A DNA stretch of 50,295 nt from an uncultured Porphyromonadaceae bacterium. Lineage in GTDB: Bacteria > Bacteroidota > Bacteroidia > Bacteroidales > Muribaculaceae. Each line of letters begins with the position of its first letter. Position 1 is the first letter of the stretch. The translations under genes were made by a program, and so were the position numbers. Positions 16,306 to 25,185 of the stretch are shown here, one piece after another. The DNA lies in assembly GCA_937901905.1 (NCBI GenBank), contig CALDIF010000076.1, positions 1 through 50,295 of the forward strand, in the 5' to 3' direction. Under the pieces are notes generated by a model. That model was not told the DNA's origin. It was given only the letters and a program-made list of their open reading frames with translations, and searched no databases.

Positions 16306-17085
16306 ATGAACAACCTTACAACCTCACGAGCGTTGCTTCTCATGGTCGGCATAGCCGTTGCCGTGGGTCTAAACTCCTGTGCATCAATGATGTCGTGTTG
16401 CGGTGGCAACTGCAACTGTTCCACAACGGGCTTGTGCACATGCGCCACTTCGCTCCACGTCGCATTACCCGGTGCGTCAATAGACGCGCCCACCGACTCC
16501 CAAAGTTCAACTGTTGACAAATCCAAACTTGCCGAATTGCTCAATATTGATTATACGCTTGTGCAGTACGACATGCCCGAGTACAAGCAACCCGAACGTC
16601 TCGTTTGGAAAGACGACACCATCAAGGAAAGCGCAGCACAACTCACTCCGCTCCTGCAGACCTTGAACGGTCGCATCACTCCTAAGAATGTTGCATTTGC
16701 CAACAATCGCAATGACATCTTCTTCTACTTCAGCAAGGACGGCGACAAGGTGGGACCGTTGCGCTTGTGCGTTGAGTATTATGCCGACGATCCGCTCAAG
16801 TACAATAAATTGATTTTCACGATTGACGGATTTGACTACACCTTCACCCCCACCAACATCAAGCGTGGCAAGGGTTCCGGTGTGATGATTTGGGAGAACA
16901 GCGATGATGCGCTCACATCTGCCGACCGCGACCTTGTCTATGCCCTCGCCCATAGCGAGCGATACGTGCGACTCAAACTTCACGGTGCCGACGGCATGAA
17001 CCATGTCAAGAAACTCACCGATGAACAACGTCAAGGTTTCTACAACGTGCTTCAATTATATCTCTTACAAGGAGGTAAATTTTAA
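16306..17085 (+). CDS. Cysteine-rich lipoprotein of unknown function
   Basis: The 259-residue product has a lipoprotein signal peptide with lipobox LNSC (Cys25). Six more cysteines follow within 21 residues (31, 32, 36, 38, 44, 46). The remaining part, about 50-259, has no cysteine other than one near 158. It has an alternating strand pattern and ends in a helix (EQRQGFYNVLQLYLLQ). The N-terminal cluster might bind metal or form disulphides next to the lipid anchor. I do not know the family. It is a single-gene unit with its own promoter and a terminator. Confidence 0.75.
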   Translation: MNNLTTSRALLLMVGIAVAVGLNSCASMMSCCGGNCNCSTTGLCTCATSLHVALPGASIDAPTDSQSSTVDKSKLAELLNIDYTLVQYDMPEYKQPERLVWKDDTIKESAAQLTPLLQTLNGRITPKNVAFANNRNDIFFYFSKDGDKVGPLRLCVEYYADDPLKYNKLIFTIDGFDYTFTPTNIKRGKGSGVMIWENSDDALTSADRDLVYALAHSERYVRLKLHGADGMNHVKKLTDEQRQGFYNVLQLYLLQGGKF

Positions 17086-17103
17086 GTGGACAACACCTGA
17101 ACT

Positions 17104-17152
17104 ACGACAAACAAGGGGGACGCAGCTCACTGTGTCCCCCGTTGTTTGTCGT
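17104..17152. terminator. Bidirectional terminator between the lipoprotein gene and radC
   Basis: ACGACAAACAA-GGGGGAC pairs with GTCCCCC-TTGTTTGTCGT with a single bulged G and a 12-base loop. The AT-rich outer arms give T-runs to both converging units. Confidence 0.85.
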
Positions 17153-17179
17153 GTCGAAAAGCGAAACATCGGTCAGGTA

Positions 17180-17896
17180 TCATAATCGACCCTCGTCAAC
17201 ATAACTGTAATACTTGCCACCGCGACACACAATGATGTGGTCAACGAGTTGAATGTCAAGGGCAGTGCAAGCGGCTTTCACCTTGGCAGTGAGATTATCG
17301 TCGGCAGTACTCGGGTTAGGATTGTCACTCGGGTGATTATGTGTGAGTATCATGCCGTCGGCAAGATACTCAATGGCCGGCTTGAGTACCATTTTCACGT
17401 CGGCAAGCGAAAAAGACACACCACCCGAACTGACACGTTTCCAATGAATAACCTCCTTGCGACGATTTAACAAAATCACGTCTATCACCTCGTTGGGCAA
17501 ATCGGCAATCTTCGGTTTTATATAGCGGTAAGCATCTTCAGCATTACGAATTTTGAAACGGTCACCCAACGACTCTTGTTGATAACGACGGGCAAGTTCG
17601 AGAGTAGCAAGAAATTTAATTGCCTTCACTTTGCCTATACCCTTGTAATTGTTGCACAAGTCATTGATGCTGCATCGCGCCAAATTGTACAACTTGTTAT
17701 CATGGTCACTCAAGATGCGTTGGCACAACACCGACACGTTCTCACCCGGTGTACCCGAGCCGATGATAGACGCGAGCAATTCGGCAGGCGACAGGGCTTG
17801 AAAGCCCAACGTTGTCGCTTTCTCGCGCGGGCGACTGTCGAGGTCGAGATCGCGCATCGCAAGACTCTTTTCAACTTCCTTATCCATCATTGACAA
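17180..17896 (-). CDS. radC: RadC family protein (JAB/MPN domain)
   Basis: The 238-residue protein has an N-terminal helix-hairpin-helix region (about 30-105; NYKGIGKVKA at 83-92) and a C-terminal JAB metalloprotease-like domain. The metal site THNHPSDNPNPSTADD holds His186, His188 and Asp199. RadC was linked to DNA repair and recombination, but its biochemical role is unsettled. It lies 48 bases after the GT2 gene on the same strand and ends the unit before a strong terminator. Confidence 0.93.
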   Translation of the reverse strand: MSMMDKEVEKSLAMRDLDLDSRPREKATTLGFQALSPAELLASIIGSGTPGENVSVLCQRILSDHDNKLYNLARCSINDLCNNYKGIGKVKAIKFLATLELARRYQQESLGDRFKIRNAEDAYRYIKPKIADLPNEVIDVILLNRRKEVIHWKRVSSGGVSFSLADVKMVLKPAIEYLADGMILTHNHPSDNPNPSTADDNLTAKVKAACTALDIQLVDHIIVCRGGKYYSYVDEGRL

Positions 17897-17944
17897 TTCA
17901 AATCTGATGTTTCATAACCGTTGTCACTCGTGAGCCGCGGAACA

Positions 17945-18943
17945 TCACTTGCCGCGGCGCATCTCAATCTCTTCGTCAATATCACGACCGTGCCCCAAGA
18001 GAATTTTCCACACGAATGCTCTAATAAACCCCGAGCCGTAACTTAACAGTTGGGTAAAACTCGCAACGACTGCAAGCAAGGCGATTTTCACGTTGTGTGA
18101 CTCGATGAGCGCACTCACCCACAATAAAACGGCATAAGCGACAAGGGGCAATACAGCCCACCGGTGCCACGCGACAGCGAGCACGAGCAGTATTGCTGTT
18201 ACGAGCGTGAATAACGCCGGCAGGGTGTGCACAATCTTGAGACTGCCGGGATATAACAACTTCAATGTAATACGACTCATGCCGAACACGTGGGTTTGAC
18301 GCGCGAACTTGGAGAGGCTAGTGCGGCGCTTGTGCCACACGTAAGCCGGACGACACAAACGAATTGAAAAGCCCGCCTCGCGCACCCGTGTACTCATGTC
18401 AATATCTTCGCTGAACATCTCGCGAAAACCGCCAACGGCTTCATAAACCCTACGCGAATAACCCATGTTGAACGATCGGGGAGTGAAACGTTCCAGTTGC
18501 ACCTTGCCTCCACGTATACCACCCGTAGTCCAGAACGATGTCATTGCAAACGAAATAGCCTTTTGCAAATCGGTAAAATCATCACTTGCCGCATCGGGAC
18601 CGCCATAGCAATCCACCGGCTCGCGATCCAACTCGGCTGTCAACGTTGCAAAATAGTCGGGAGGGATAACACAATCGCTGTCAAAGAAGACAAAATAGTC
18701 GCCGGTTGCTCGCTCCAAACCGTGATTGCGTGCTATAGATCGTCCTTGATTGGACTTATAATAATAATGCACATCAACCTTATCTTTCCATTTATCACAT
18801 TGTTCTTCACAAGGGACTGTGGAACCGTCTTCCACAATAATCACCTCAAAGTTGCGGCACGATTGTACCGCAAGACTTCCCAACAAATCGTCCACCTCCT
18901 GCGGACGATTATATACAGGGACAATTACCGAAAAACGAGGCAT
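17945..18943 (-). CDS. Glycosyltransferase family 2 membrane protein
   Basis: The 332-residue protein starts with a GT-A domain (SVIVPVYNRPQEVDDLL at 5-21, IIVEDGS near 35-41, the metal-binding DSD in FFDSDC near 90, and SEDIDMSTR near 160). Three or four membrane helices follow from about 235. It probably transfers a sugar to a lipid or surface polymer at the inner membrane. Donor and acceptor cannot be told. It is upstream of radC and may be co-transcribed with it. Confidence 0.88.
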   Translation of the reverse strand: MPRFSVIVPVYNRPQEVDDLLGSLAVQSCRNFEVIIVEDGSTVPCEEQCDKWKDKVDVHYYYKSNQGRSIARNHGLERATGDYFVFFDSDCVIPPDYFATLTAELDREPVDCYGGPDAASDDFTDLQKAISFAMTSFWTTGGIRGGKVQLERFTPRSFNMGYSRRVYEAVGGFREMFSEDIDMSTRVREAGFSIRLCRPAYVWHKRRTSLSKFARQTHVFGMSRITLKLLYPGSLKIVHTLPALFTLVTAILLVLAVAWHRWAVLPLVAYAVLLWVSALIESHNVKIALLAVVASFTQLLSYGSGFIRAFVWKILLGHGRDIDEEIEMRRGK

Positions 18944-19092
18944 AGTATTTTAAATAACTATTCGAGTTGACAATTTGTGAAAACATGAAACTTTGCACCG
19001 AAACCGATACTTCAAAACGAACCGGACTCTCCCATGTCCTGAGCACCGGCGACCGGTCAACGTTCAAATCATGTGCAAATTTAGATAATTAT

Positions 19093-19123
19093 TTTGAATT
19101 TAAGGGGAATTTGGTTACTTTTG
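19093..19123 (+). promoter_or_regulatory. Promoter of the secreted nuclease gene
   Basis: TTTG (19093-19096), 19 bases, then TACTTTTG (19116-19123). Transcription would begin near 19129, giving an 89-base leader. The rest of the 274-base gap back to the GT2 gene shows no other clear signal. Confidence 0.75.
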
Positions 19124-19217
19124 CGTTCAATTAAAACGTCATCAACCGCAGGTTGGGTAACGACCTGTTTAATTCGCTATACAATCGGACAATAAATCTT
19201 AAAAAATTAATGACATA

Positions 19218-20888
19218 ATGAAACTGCCGAGAATTATTTTATCGCTGTCGGTGATGACAGTAGTGGCTCTCACAACTGCCGCCGATGCTCCTGCCGGATA
19301 CTACAAGTCGCTTGACGGCAAGAGCGGACAAGCACTCAAGACAGCAGTGCGCAACATCACCGTCAAGCACACCGTCGTGCCCTACAACAGTTTGTGGACT
19401 TATTTCCCATCGACCGACTGCGACCCTAATAACACGAGTCGCGTGTGGGATATGTACAGCGACAACAACTACTATTTTAACGGAACATGGAGTGTGAGCG
19501 GAATGAACCGCGAGCACTCTCTTCCCAAGAGTTGGTGGGGAGGCTACGATGTTTCGGCCGGATATAATGCCTATACCGACCTCAACCACCTCTACCCCAG
19601 TGATGCCGAAGCCAATACGGCAAAACTGCACTACCCGTTGGGCGAGGTCTCATCGGAAACATTCAACAACGGTGTATCGAAGGTCGGTGCTCCTAAGAGC
19701 GGTCAAGGTGGCGGATCATCACGCGTGTTCGAGCCGGACGACCGTTACAAAGGAGACTTCGCACGCACCTACTTCTACATGGCAACAACTTACAGTGACT
19801 ACACGTGGAAATACACCTACATGATGTCCAATTCCGATTGGAAAACGCTCAACACATGGTCAATCAACATGTTGCTCAAGTGGCATCGCGAGGATCCGGT
19901 GAGCGAAAAAGAAAGATTGCGCAACGATGCTGTTCAACGCAGCCAAAACAACCGCAATCCGTTCATTGACAACCCCGAACTGGTCGAGTATATATGGGGT
20001 GACAAGCAAGGACAAATCTATAATGGTGACGGTGGTGAGGATCCGGGCGTGCCCACACTGATTTCGCCTACTCAGGGAACGGTATTCAACTTCGGTGACG
20101 TCGCTATAGGCAAGAGCCTCATGTTGACCATATACATCAAGGGAGAGCATCTCACAGGCAATGTGAGCGTGCAAGTTTACAGCGGTGACAAGGCGATGTT
20201 CTCTATCCCCGTGACTCAAGTGGAACGCACGGTTGCCAACAGTTCCGACGGTTATCCCTTGGTCATCACCTACACCCCCACCGCGCTCGGCAGTCACAGT
20301 TCGAAAATTCTCGTGAGCGATGGTGGTATAGTGGGATCGGTAGCAGCCGTACTCAACGGTAATTGTCTTGCTGTGCCCTCGTTGAGCGCAGTCACGGCAA
20401 TGCCGGCAACAAACATCACCGATAGCGGTTACACCGCCAACTGGCAAGCGAGTGACAACGTGATTGACTACTACATCGTCAACCGCATCGTGTACGACTC
20501 ACACAACAATATCATCAGCAACGAGAGTTACACCACCGATGAGACCAGTTACACTTTCGACGACCGTGGAGAGGGCGAAAAGCACACCTACACCGTTCAA
20601 ACAAGTCGATTGGGTTACACTTCGGTACCAAGCAACGTTATCACCATCGACGCGACCGGCATCACCGGCATCGATGCCGACTTGCCCTTGCAAGTCATAG
20701 CCGACGGCAACCGACTGCTGTTCAAGTGCGGTGCGCCGTTACACGATGTCGCTGTGTTTAACGCAGCCGGACAGTTGGTACGCCTATTACCTGTCGTGAC
20801 TTGCGATGACGAGATTGAATTGCCCGCCGGTGTTTACATCGTCACCACCAACAACGGTCGCGACCGCACCAAGGTTGTCGTGTTCTGA
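19218..20888 (+). CDS. Secreted endonuclease I family protein with sorting-like C-terminus
   Basis: The 556-residue protein has a signal peptide (about 1-24). An endonuclease I (EndA/NucM type) domain follows, about 25-270, with the metal and catalytic motifs NREHSLPKSWW (97-107) and DLNHLYPSD (121-129). Then come two beta-sandwich regions: one like an Ig/choice-of-anchor module near 280-385, and a fibronectin-III-like stretch near 390-475. The last 70 residues resemble a type A type IX secretion sorting domain (VAVFNAAGQLV, then LPAGVYIVTT and KVVVF). It would cut DNA outside the cell for nutrition or biofilm remodelling. It is a single-gene unit with its own promoter and terminator. Confidence 0.9.
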   Translation: MKLPRIILSLSVMTVVALTTAADAPAGYYKSLDGKSGQALKTAVRNITVKHTVVPYNSLWTYFPSTDCDPNNTSRVWDMYSDNNYYFNGTWSVSGMNREHSLPKSWWGGYDVSAGYNAYTDLNHLYPSDAEANTAKLHYPLGEVSSETFNNGVSKVGAPKSGQGGGSSRVFEPDDRYKGDFARTYFYMATTYSDYTWKYTYMMSNSDWKTLNTWSINMLLKWHREDPVSEKERLRNDAVQRSQNNRNPFIDNPELVEYIWGDKQGQIYNGDGGEDPGVPTLISPTQGTVFNFGDVAIGKSLMLTIYIKGEHLTGNVSVQVYSGDKAMFSIPVTQVERTVANSSDGYPLVITYTPTALGSHSSKILVSDGGIVGSVAAVLNGNCLAVPSLSAVTAMPATNITDSGYTANWQASDNVIDYYIVNRIVYDSHNNIISNESYTTDETSYTFDDRGEGEKHTYTVQTSRLGYTSVPSNVITIDATGITGIDADLPLQVIADGNRLLFKCGAPLHDVAVFNAAGQLVRLLPVVTCDDEIELPAGVYIVTTNNGRDRTKVVVF

Positions 20889-20917
20889 CTCGTGTAAACT
20901 TGACGGCTCGTAGACAT

Positions 20918-20954
20918 AAAATGACCTCCGAGGCATTGCCCCGGAGGTCGTTTT
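20918..20954. terminator. Bidirectional terminator between the nuclease and SGNH hydrolase genes
   Basis: AAAATGACCTCCG (20918-20930) pairs with CGGAGGTCGTTTT (20942-20954) with one wobble pair. It is followed by TTTTAT on the plus strand and by T-rich sequence on the minus strand. Confidence 0.88.
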
Positions 20955-20972
20955 ATATCGTTGACCGTTCAA

Positions 20973-21656
20973 TTATTTCACATATTGCTTGATGGCATCG
21001 CGCCATATCACATAGCCCTCGCCCATCAAGTGAAGACCGTCGTTGGTCAAGTCTCGTCTCAACTTACCCTCGTCATCGGCAAATAACGGAAACAAATTCA
21101 CCCATGTCACACCTTGACGGTGAGCAACTTGCTCGAGGGCGCGATTGCCGTCAAGCACGACTTGTTCCTTGCCCTCAAGACGCTTATAACGCTTGAAGTC
21201 GTTGTTTATAGGCAGCATACTCTGCAGGTATATCTGTGTGCGCGGACTGCGCTGTTTGACACGGACAATGAGTTTTTCCATCACACGACCTATGCTGTCA
21301 CCGTCGACATCATGAGAGATGTCGTTGACACCGCTCAAAATAAACAATTTCTTGGGCTGACCGTCGATGATAGGGTCTAAACGATCAATCAGTCCTTGGA
21401 TAATATCACCGACAATACCACGATTTTTAATGTGACGATTGTTAAATAATTCGGCAAACTCGGCACCGTCGGTAAGACTGTTTCCGAGGAATACTATATC
21501 ACCGCGAGTGATAGGTGGCAAGGTGGCAAAATGAGTGACCCGTCGTGCATAGTAAGGGTCGTCGTTAGTCCACTGCCGGGCTGCGGCCACATTAGGCGAC
21601 ATCAATGCCACCGGCAACGACAATGCCACCGCAATGAGGTGCTGCAATAGTTTCAT
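20973..21656 (-). CDS. Exported SGNH/GDSL hydrolase
   Basis: The 227-residue product (start chosen at 21656, where a clear signal peptide begins; a longer form starts at 21683) is an SGNH esterase. Block I is LGNSLTDG with nucleophile Ser60, block III is SGVND, and block V is NDGLHL with Asp206 and His209. It probably deacylates a sugar or cell-wall component in the periplasm. It follows murQ closely on the same strand, so the pair may act together in peptidoglycan-sugar recycling; this is inferred from position. A terminator lies right after it. Confidence 0.87.
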   Translation of the reverse strand: MKLLQHLIAVALSLPVALMSPNVAAARQWTNDDPYYARRVTHFATLPPITRGDIVFLGNSLTDGAEFAELFNNRHIKNRGIVGDIIQGLIDRLDPIIDGQPKKLFILSGVNDISHDVDGDSIGRVMEKLIVRVKQRSPRTQIYLQSMLPINNDFKRYKRLEGKEQVVLDGNRALEQVAHRQGVTWVNLFPLFADDEGKLRRDLTNDGLHLMGEGYVIWRDAIKQYVK

Positions 21657-21694
21657 GAAATTAACGTTTAAACGGTTAGACATCCGGCGGTGAG

Positions 21695-22516
21695 TTACAA
21701 CTCACTGCGATAAGCATCACACGCCAGTTTCACACTGCCGTGCAGTAATAACAAGCGACGCGCGGCATCGTAGTCGGTCAGTCCCAACTCTTCCATAACC
21801 ATGCGCGTGCCGCGATCAACGAGTTTGGCATTGGTGAGTTGCATGTTCACCATTTTGTTACCTTTCACTCTTCCCATCTTAATCATCACCGCTGTCGATA
21901 TCATGTTACAGATGAGTTTTTGCCCTGTACCGGATTTCATGCGCGAACTTCCCGTCACATACTCCGGACCGACAATCATCTCAATTGCAATGTCGGCAGC
22001 CTCGCTTATCGGCGCATCGGGATTGCTGGTAATGGCAGCCGTGAGACAACCGTGAGCACGAGCATCACGCAACGCCCCCAACACATAGGGGGTCGTGCCG
22101 CTCGCCGCAATACCTATCACCGTATCCTTGTCGTTCACCTTGTGTTCCAACAGATCTTTCCAACCCTGCTCGGTATCGTCCTCGGCGTTCTCCACAGCAT
22201 GACGCAAAGCGTAGTCACCGCCGGCAATCAAGCCGACAATCCAACCCGATTCCATGCCGAACGTGGGAGGAATCTCGCTCGCATCAAGCACACCCAATCT
22301 TCCGCTCGTGCCGGCACCCATATAGAAAATGCGACCACCGCGGCGCATACGCTCAACTATAGCCGTCACCAATCGGTCAATCTGCGGAATTGCGCGCTCC
22401 ACAGCATCGGCGACCTTGTGATCCTCACGATTGATGTCGGTCAAAATTTCTCGCACCGACTTGCGCTCCAAGCCGTCGTATAATGACGGTTGTTCACTTA
22501 TCTTGACAAAAGCCAT
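21695..22516 (-). CDS. murQ: N-acetylmuramic acid 6-phosphate etherase
   Basis: MurQ removes the lactyl ether from MurNAc-6-phosphate to give GlcNAc-6-phosphate in cell-wall recycling. The 273-residue cytosolic protein has the SIS-domain phosphate-sugar motif GAGTSGRLGVLDASEIPPTF (67-86) and a second conserved region (TGSSRMKSGTGQKLICNM). It is about 25 residues shorter than the E. coli protein and lacks the extra C-terminal part, as is common in Bacteroidales. It heads a pair with the SGNH hydrolase gene. A lone -7 box (TAAATTTG, 22549-22542) lies upstream. Confidence 0.95.
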   Translation of the reverse strand: MAFVKISEQPSLYDGLERKSVREILTDINREDHKVADAVERAIPQIDRLVTAIVERMRRGGRIFYMGAGTSGRLGVLDASEIPPTFGMESGWIVGLIAGGDYALRHAVENAEDDTEQGWKDLLEHKVNDKDTVIGIAASGTTPYVLGALRDARAHGCLTAAITSNPDAPISEAADIAIEMIVGPEYVTGSSRMKSGTGQKLICNMISTAVMIKMGRVKGNKMVNMQLTNAKLVDRGTRMVMEELGLTDYDAARRLLLLHGSVKLACDAYRSEL

Positions 22517-22596
22517 TATTGTTGGGTTTGTAATTACGTTGCAAATTTAGTAAAAAGACTTCAAACTTTAATTGTTATCTTCAATTATTTCTCATT

Positions 22597-23211
22597 TCAC
22601 TTTGAAACCGCACACTGCCCGTCGTTATCGGATTCGCCGTATTGTTGCAGGTACAACCGGCATGTAAGAGCCAATTCATCGTACCATTCGTTGCCAAATC
22701 GCTCGATAAGCGGTTCTCGCAAGAACTCGTACACGCGAATCCCGCGAGCACGCCCCAACGTCTCGGCAGCACGGCAAATCTTCCACCTGTCGTAGTTAAC
22801 CGCATCACAGTCACCGATGTGTTTTACCCGTGCGGGATACAAATAGCACGACATGGGCTTGCGCCACGCGATGCGTCCCATTCGATAAGCCTTCTCGATT
22901 GCACATGAGCACAACCCACCCTGCTCATAACAAGTGAACACACAATTGCGCCCCTCAATAATCTGCGTAACCAATTCCCCCTCGGGGTCGCGATAAGTCA
23001 CGCCACTCCCGGTTATTTCCTCTTGAGCACGAGGCAACAACAAGTCCCACACCTGCGGCAGTATTTGTTCGAGCATATCCGCCTCAGCCTCGGTCACGGG
23101 AGCACCGGCGTCGCCCTCAATGCAACACGCTCCCAAACACTTGTCAAGGTCACAACAAAAAAAACGCTCCACGAGATCAAGGCTAACCAATGTACCCTGT
23201 ATATCCAACAT
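22597..23211 (-). CDS. DUF3109 family cysteine-rich protein
   Basis: The 204-residue protein is the DUF3109 family, common in Bacteroidota. It has a cysteine cluster near the N-terminus (Cys19, 20, 25, 29, 30) and further pairs in the middle (CVFTCYEQGGLCSC) and at MSCYLYP. This pattern suggests an iron-sulphur or zinc centre, related in style to YkgJ. Function is unknown. It follows cdaA on the same strand with an 88-base gap. Confidence 0.85.
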   Translation of the reverse strand: MLDIQGTLVSLDLVERFFCCDLDKCLGACCIEGDAGAPVTEAEADMLEQILPQVWDLLLPRAQEEITGSGVTYRDPEGELVTQIIEGRNCVFTCYEQGGLCSCAIEKAYRMGRIAWRKPMSCYLYPARVKHIGDCDAVNYDRWKICRAAETLGRARGIRVYEFLREPLIERFGNEWYDELALTCRLYLQQYGESDNDGQCAVSK

Positions 23212-23299
23212 TCATCAACTCGATTAAATTGTCATTACCCGACAAAACAACTGTCTTGATGGACAATCACTATAGTTAACACCGCAGTTATGTTTATTA

Positions 23300-24106
23300 T
23301 TATAATGTCTCCTCGTTTGTCGGCTGAACTATCTTGGACAATGCGTCCTCAAGGTCGGCAACTTTGGCCAACCTCAAGTGGTACTCACCCTTGTAGAAAT
23401 ATGAGATATTACCGGTCTCCTCGCTCACCACAATTGCGATAGCATCGCTATTCTGGGTTACTCCCATCGCAGCACGGTGACGCAAACCGAGGTGACTGGG
23501 AAACTTGTCGTGATACACCGGCAAGATACAACCTACTGCACGCACCACCCCATCGGCTATAATCATTGCTCCGTCGTGCAAGGGACTGTTCTTGAAAAAG
23601 ATATTTTCGATTAAACGGGAGTTGATAGCCGCATCAATAATATCGCCCGTGTACACATAGTCGTCGAGCAACGATTGTTGTTGTACTACAATCAAAGCAC
23701 CGGTTTTACTCTTGGACATACGAGAACAAGCATTCACGACAGGCAAGATCCACGAATGCACATCGTCATCACCGGTGCGGTGCTTGAAAAACTTGCCAAT
23801 AATGCCCCACCCACGCTGAGATCCCAGTTCCGACAAGAAACGGCGTATTTGGTCTTGGAACAAGATAACCAAAATAAAAATACCTATATCAATGAACTTA
23901 TCCATGATGGTGCCTATAAGCACCATGTCAAAAATCTTGTATGCCACAGCCCATGCAAGCACAAACGCCAACACACCGGCGAACACACTGAGTGCGCCGC
24001 TGTCGCGCATCGTGCGATAGATGTAGTAGAGCAAGGTGGCAACCAACAAGACATCAACAAGATCTTTGATGCCCACCCATTGTGACAAAATTGAAAAAAA
24101 CATCAT
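23300..24106 (-). CDS. cdaA: Membrane diadenylate cyclase CdaA
   Basis: CdaA makes cyclic di-AMP from two ATP. The 268-residue protein has three membrane helices in the first 85 residues and then a DisA_N domain with the hallmark motifs DGA (178-180) and RHR (209-211). Cyclic di-AMP controls potassium and osmotic balance and cell-wall state in bacteria that have it. It lies 30 bases after folP on the same strand, a pairing seen across Bacteroidota, and is surely co-transcribed with it. Confidence 0.94.
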   Translation of the reverse strand: MMFFSILSQWVGIKDLVDVLLVATLLYYIYRTMRDSGALSVFAGVLAFVLAWAVAYKIFDMVLIGTIMDKFIDIGIFILVILFQDQIRRFLSELGSQRGWGIIGKFFKHRTGDDDVHSWILPVVNACSRMSKSKTGALIVVQQQSLLDDYVYTGDIIDAAINSRLIENIFFKNSPLHDGAMIIADGVVRAVGCILPVYHDKFPSHLGLRHRAAMGVTQNSDAIAIVVSEETGNISYFYKGEYHLRLAKVADLEDALSKIVQPTNEETL

Positions 24107-24136
24107 ATAGCGTTTCTATTTTCGGTAAATCTAAAA

Positions 24137-25006
24137 TCAATCAAGTGTATATAGCGAACGCAGTTTACATACCACATCGCGCGCATCACGTGCAGCAGCC
24201 ACGTCATGTACTCGCACGATGTGCACACCGGCTGCCATTGCCAGGGTATTCAATGCCGTTGTGCCCGATAGAGCATCTTGAGACGCCCCCCCGGTCACCG
24301 CAGTCACCATCGACTTGCGTGACACGCCCGCCAACACCGGGACATCGAGGCATTGCACCATGTCGCCCAACGAAGACATCATGAGGTAATTCTGATCCAC
24401 TGTCTTGGCAAAACCGAACCCCGGATCGGCAATCACATCGGCAATGCCCGCTTGGTGTGCTATATCCACCCGACGTGTCAACCACTCGAGAACTTCAGCG
24501 ACCACGCCATTCTCGCCATAGTCGGTCATCGACATCATTGTTGCCGGTGTGCCTCTCATGTGCATCAATATATACGGTACTCGCAGGGCTGCCACCGTGG
24601 GCAACATATCACTGTCAAGCATTCCGCCACTGATATCATTAATGATGTCAGCACCCAGTTCCCGCACGGCAACACGCGCAACATGAGATCTCCATGTATC
24701 CACACTGATGGGAATTCCGGCAGCAATGCGACGGACAACAGATAATGCCGGGCGCAGCCGCGCTAATTCCTCATCAACTGTGGGTGCCACCGAACCGGGA
24801 CGGGTACTGCAAGCCCCGATGTCAATCATGTCAACTCCCGCAACCACCATTTCACGCACAATGCGTTCAACATCGGTCGTGTCAACCGCTCGCGATGACG
24901 GATAGAAGGAATCGGGCGTAACATTGACGATTCCCATTATCCACGGCCGCTCGAGCGTCACCACTTGACCGGCGATGCACAAATCATATGACTTAAACGG
25001 TTTCAC
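24137..25006 (-). CDS. folP: Dihydropteroate synthase
   Basis: FolP joins p-aminobenzoate with the pterin diphosphate in folate synthesis and is the sulfonamide target. The 289-residue TIM-barrel protein shows MGIVNVTPDSF near 24-34, GVDMIDIGACSTRPG near 55-69, IPISVDTWRS, DIINDISGG and DPGFGFAKT. It is first of the folP-cdaA pair. A -7 box (TAATTTTG, 25018-25011) lies only five bases from the ATG, which would leave almost no leader; either it is not used or translation begins further in. Confidence 0.95.
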   Translation of the reverse strand: MKPFKSYDLCIAGQVVTLERPWIMGIVNVTPDSFYPSSRAVDTTDVERIVREMVVAGVDMIDIGACSTRPGSVAPTVDEELARLRPALSVVRRIAAGIPISVDTWRSHVARVAVRELGADIINDISGGMLDSDMLPTVAALRVPYILMHMRGTPATMMSMTDYGENGVVAEVLEWLTRRVDIAHQAGIADVIADPGFGFAKTVDQNYLMMSSLGDMVQCLDVPVLAGVSRKSMVTAVTGGASQDALSGTTALNTLAMAAGVHIVRVHDVAAARDARDVVCKLRSLYTLD

Positions 25007-25149
25007 ATTACAAAATTACGTCAAAACACGCATTAAAAAAAATTTGTGAACATTTTTTGCTCTTCATGACGGTTTTGCAAGTTCCACATCACTACCGCCA
25101 CAATTAAACAATACAAACAAAAACTATGCAATAATTGAAATTTTTTTAT

Positions 25150-25157
25150 TAATTTTG
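25150..25157 (+). promoter_or_regulatory. -7 box of the SNF transporter gene
   Basis: TAATTTTG matches the -7 consensus. No TTTG is present at the usual distance. It ends 29 bases before the ATG. Confidence 0.5.
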
Positions 25158-25185
25158 CAGCTTGAATTACAATTTGTAAGAAATC

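Noticed and set aside
22542..22549. -7 box of murQ (TAAATTTG)
   Set aside because: It fits the consensus, but no TTTG is found at 18-22 bases upstream; kept only as a remark under murQ.
25011..25018. -7 box of folP (TAATTTTG)
   Set aside because: It is only five bases from the ATG and has no -33 partner, so it is not listed as a promoter.
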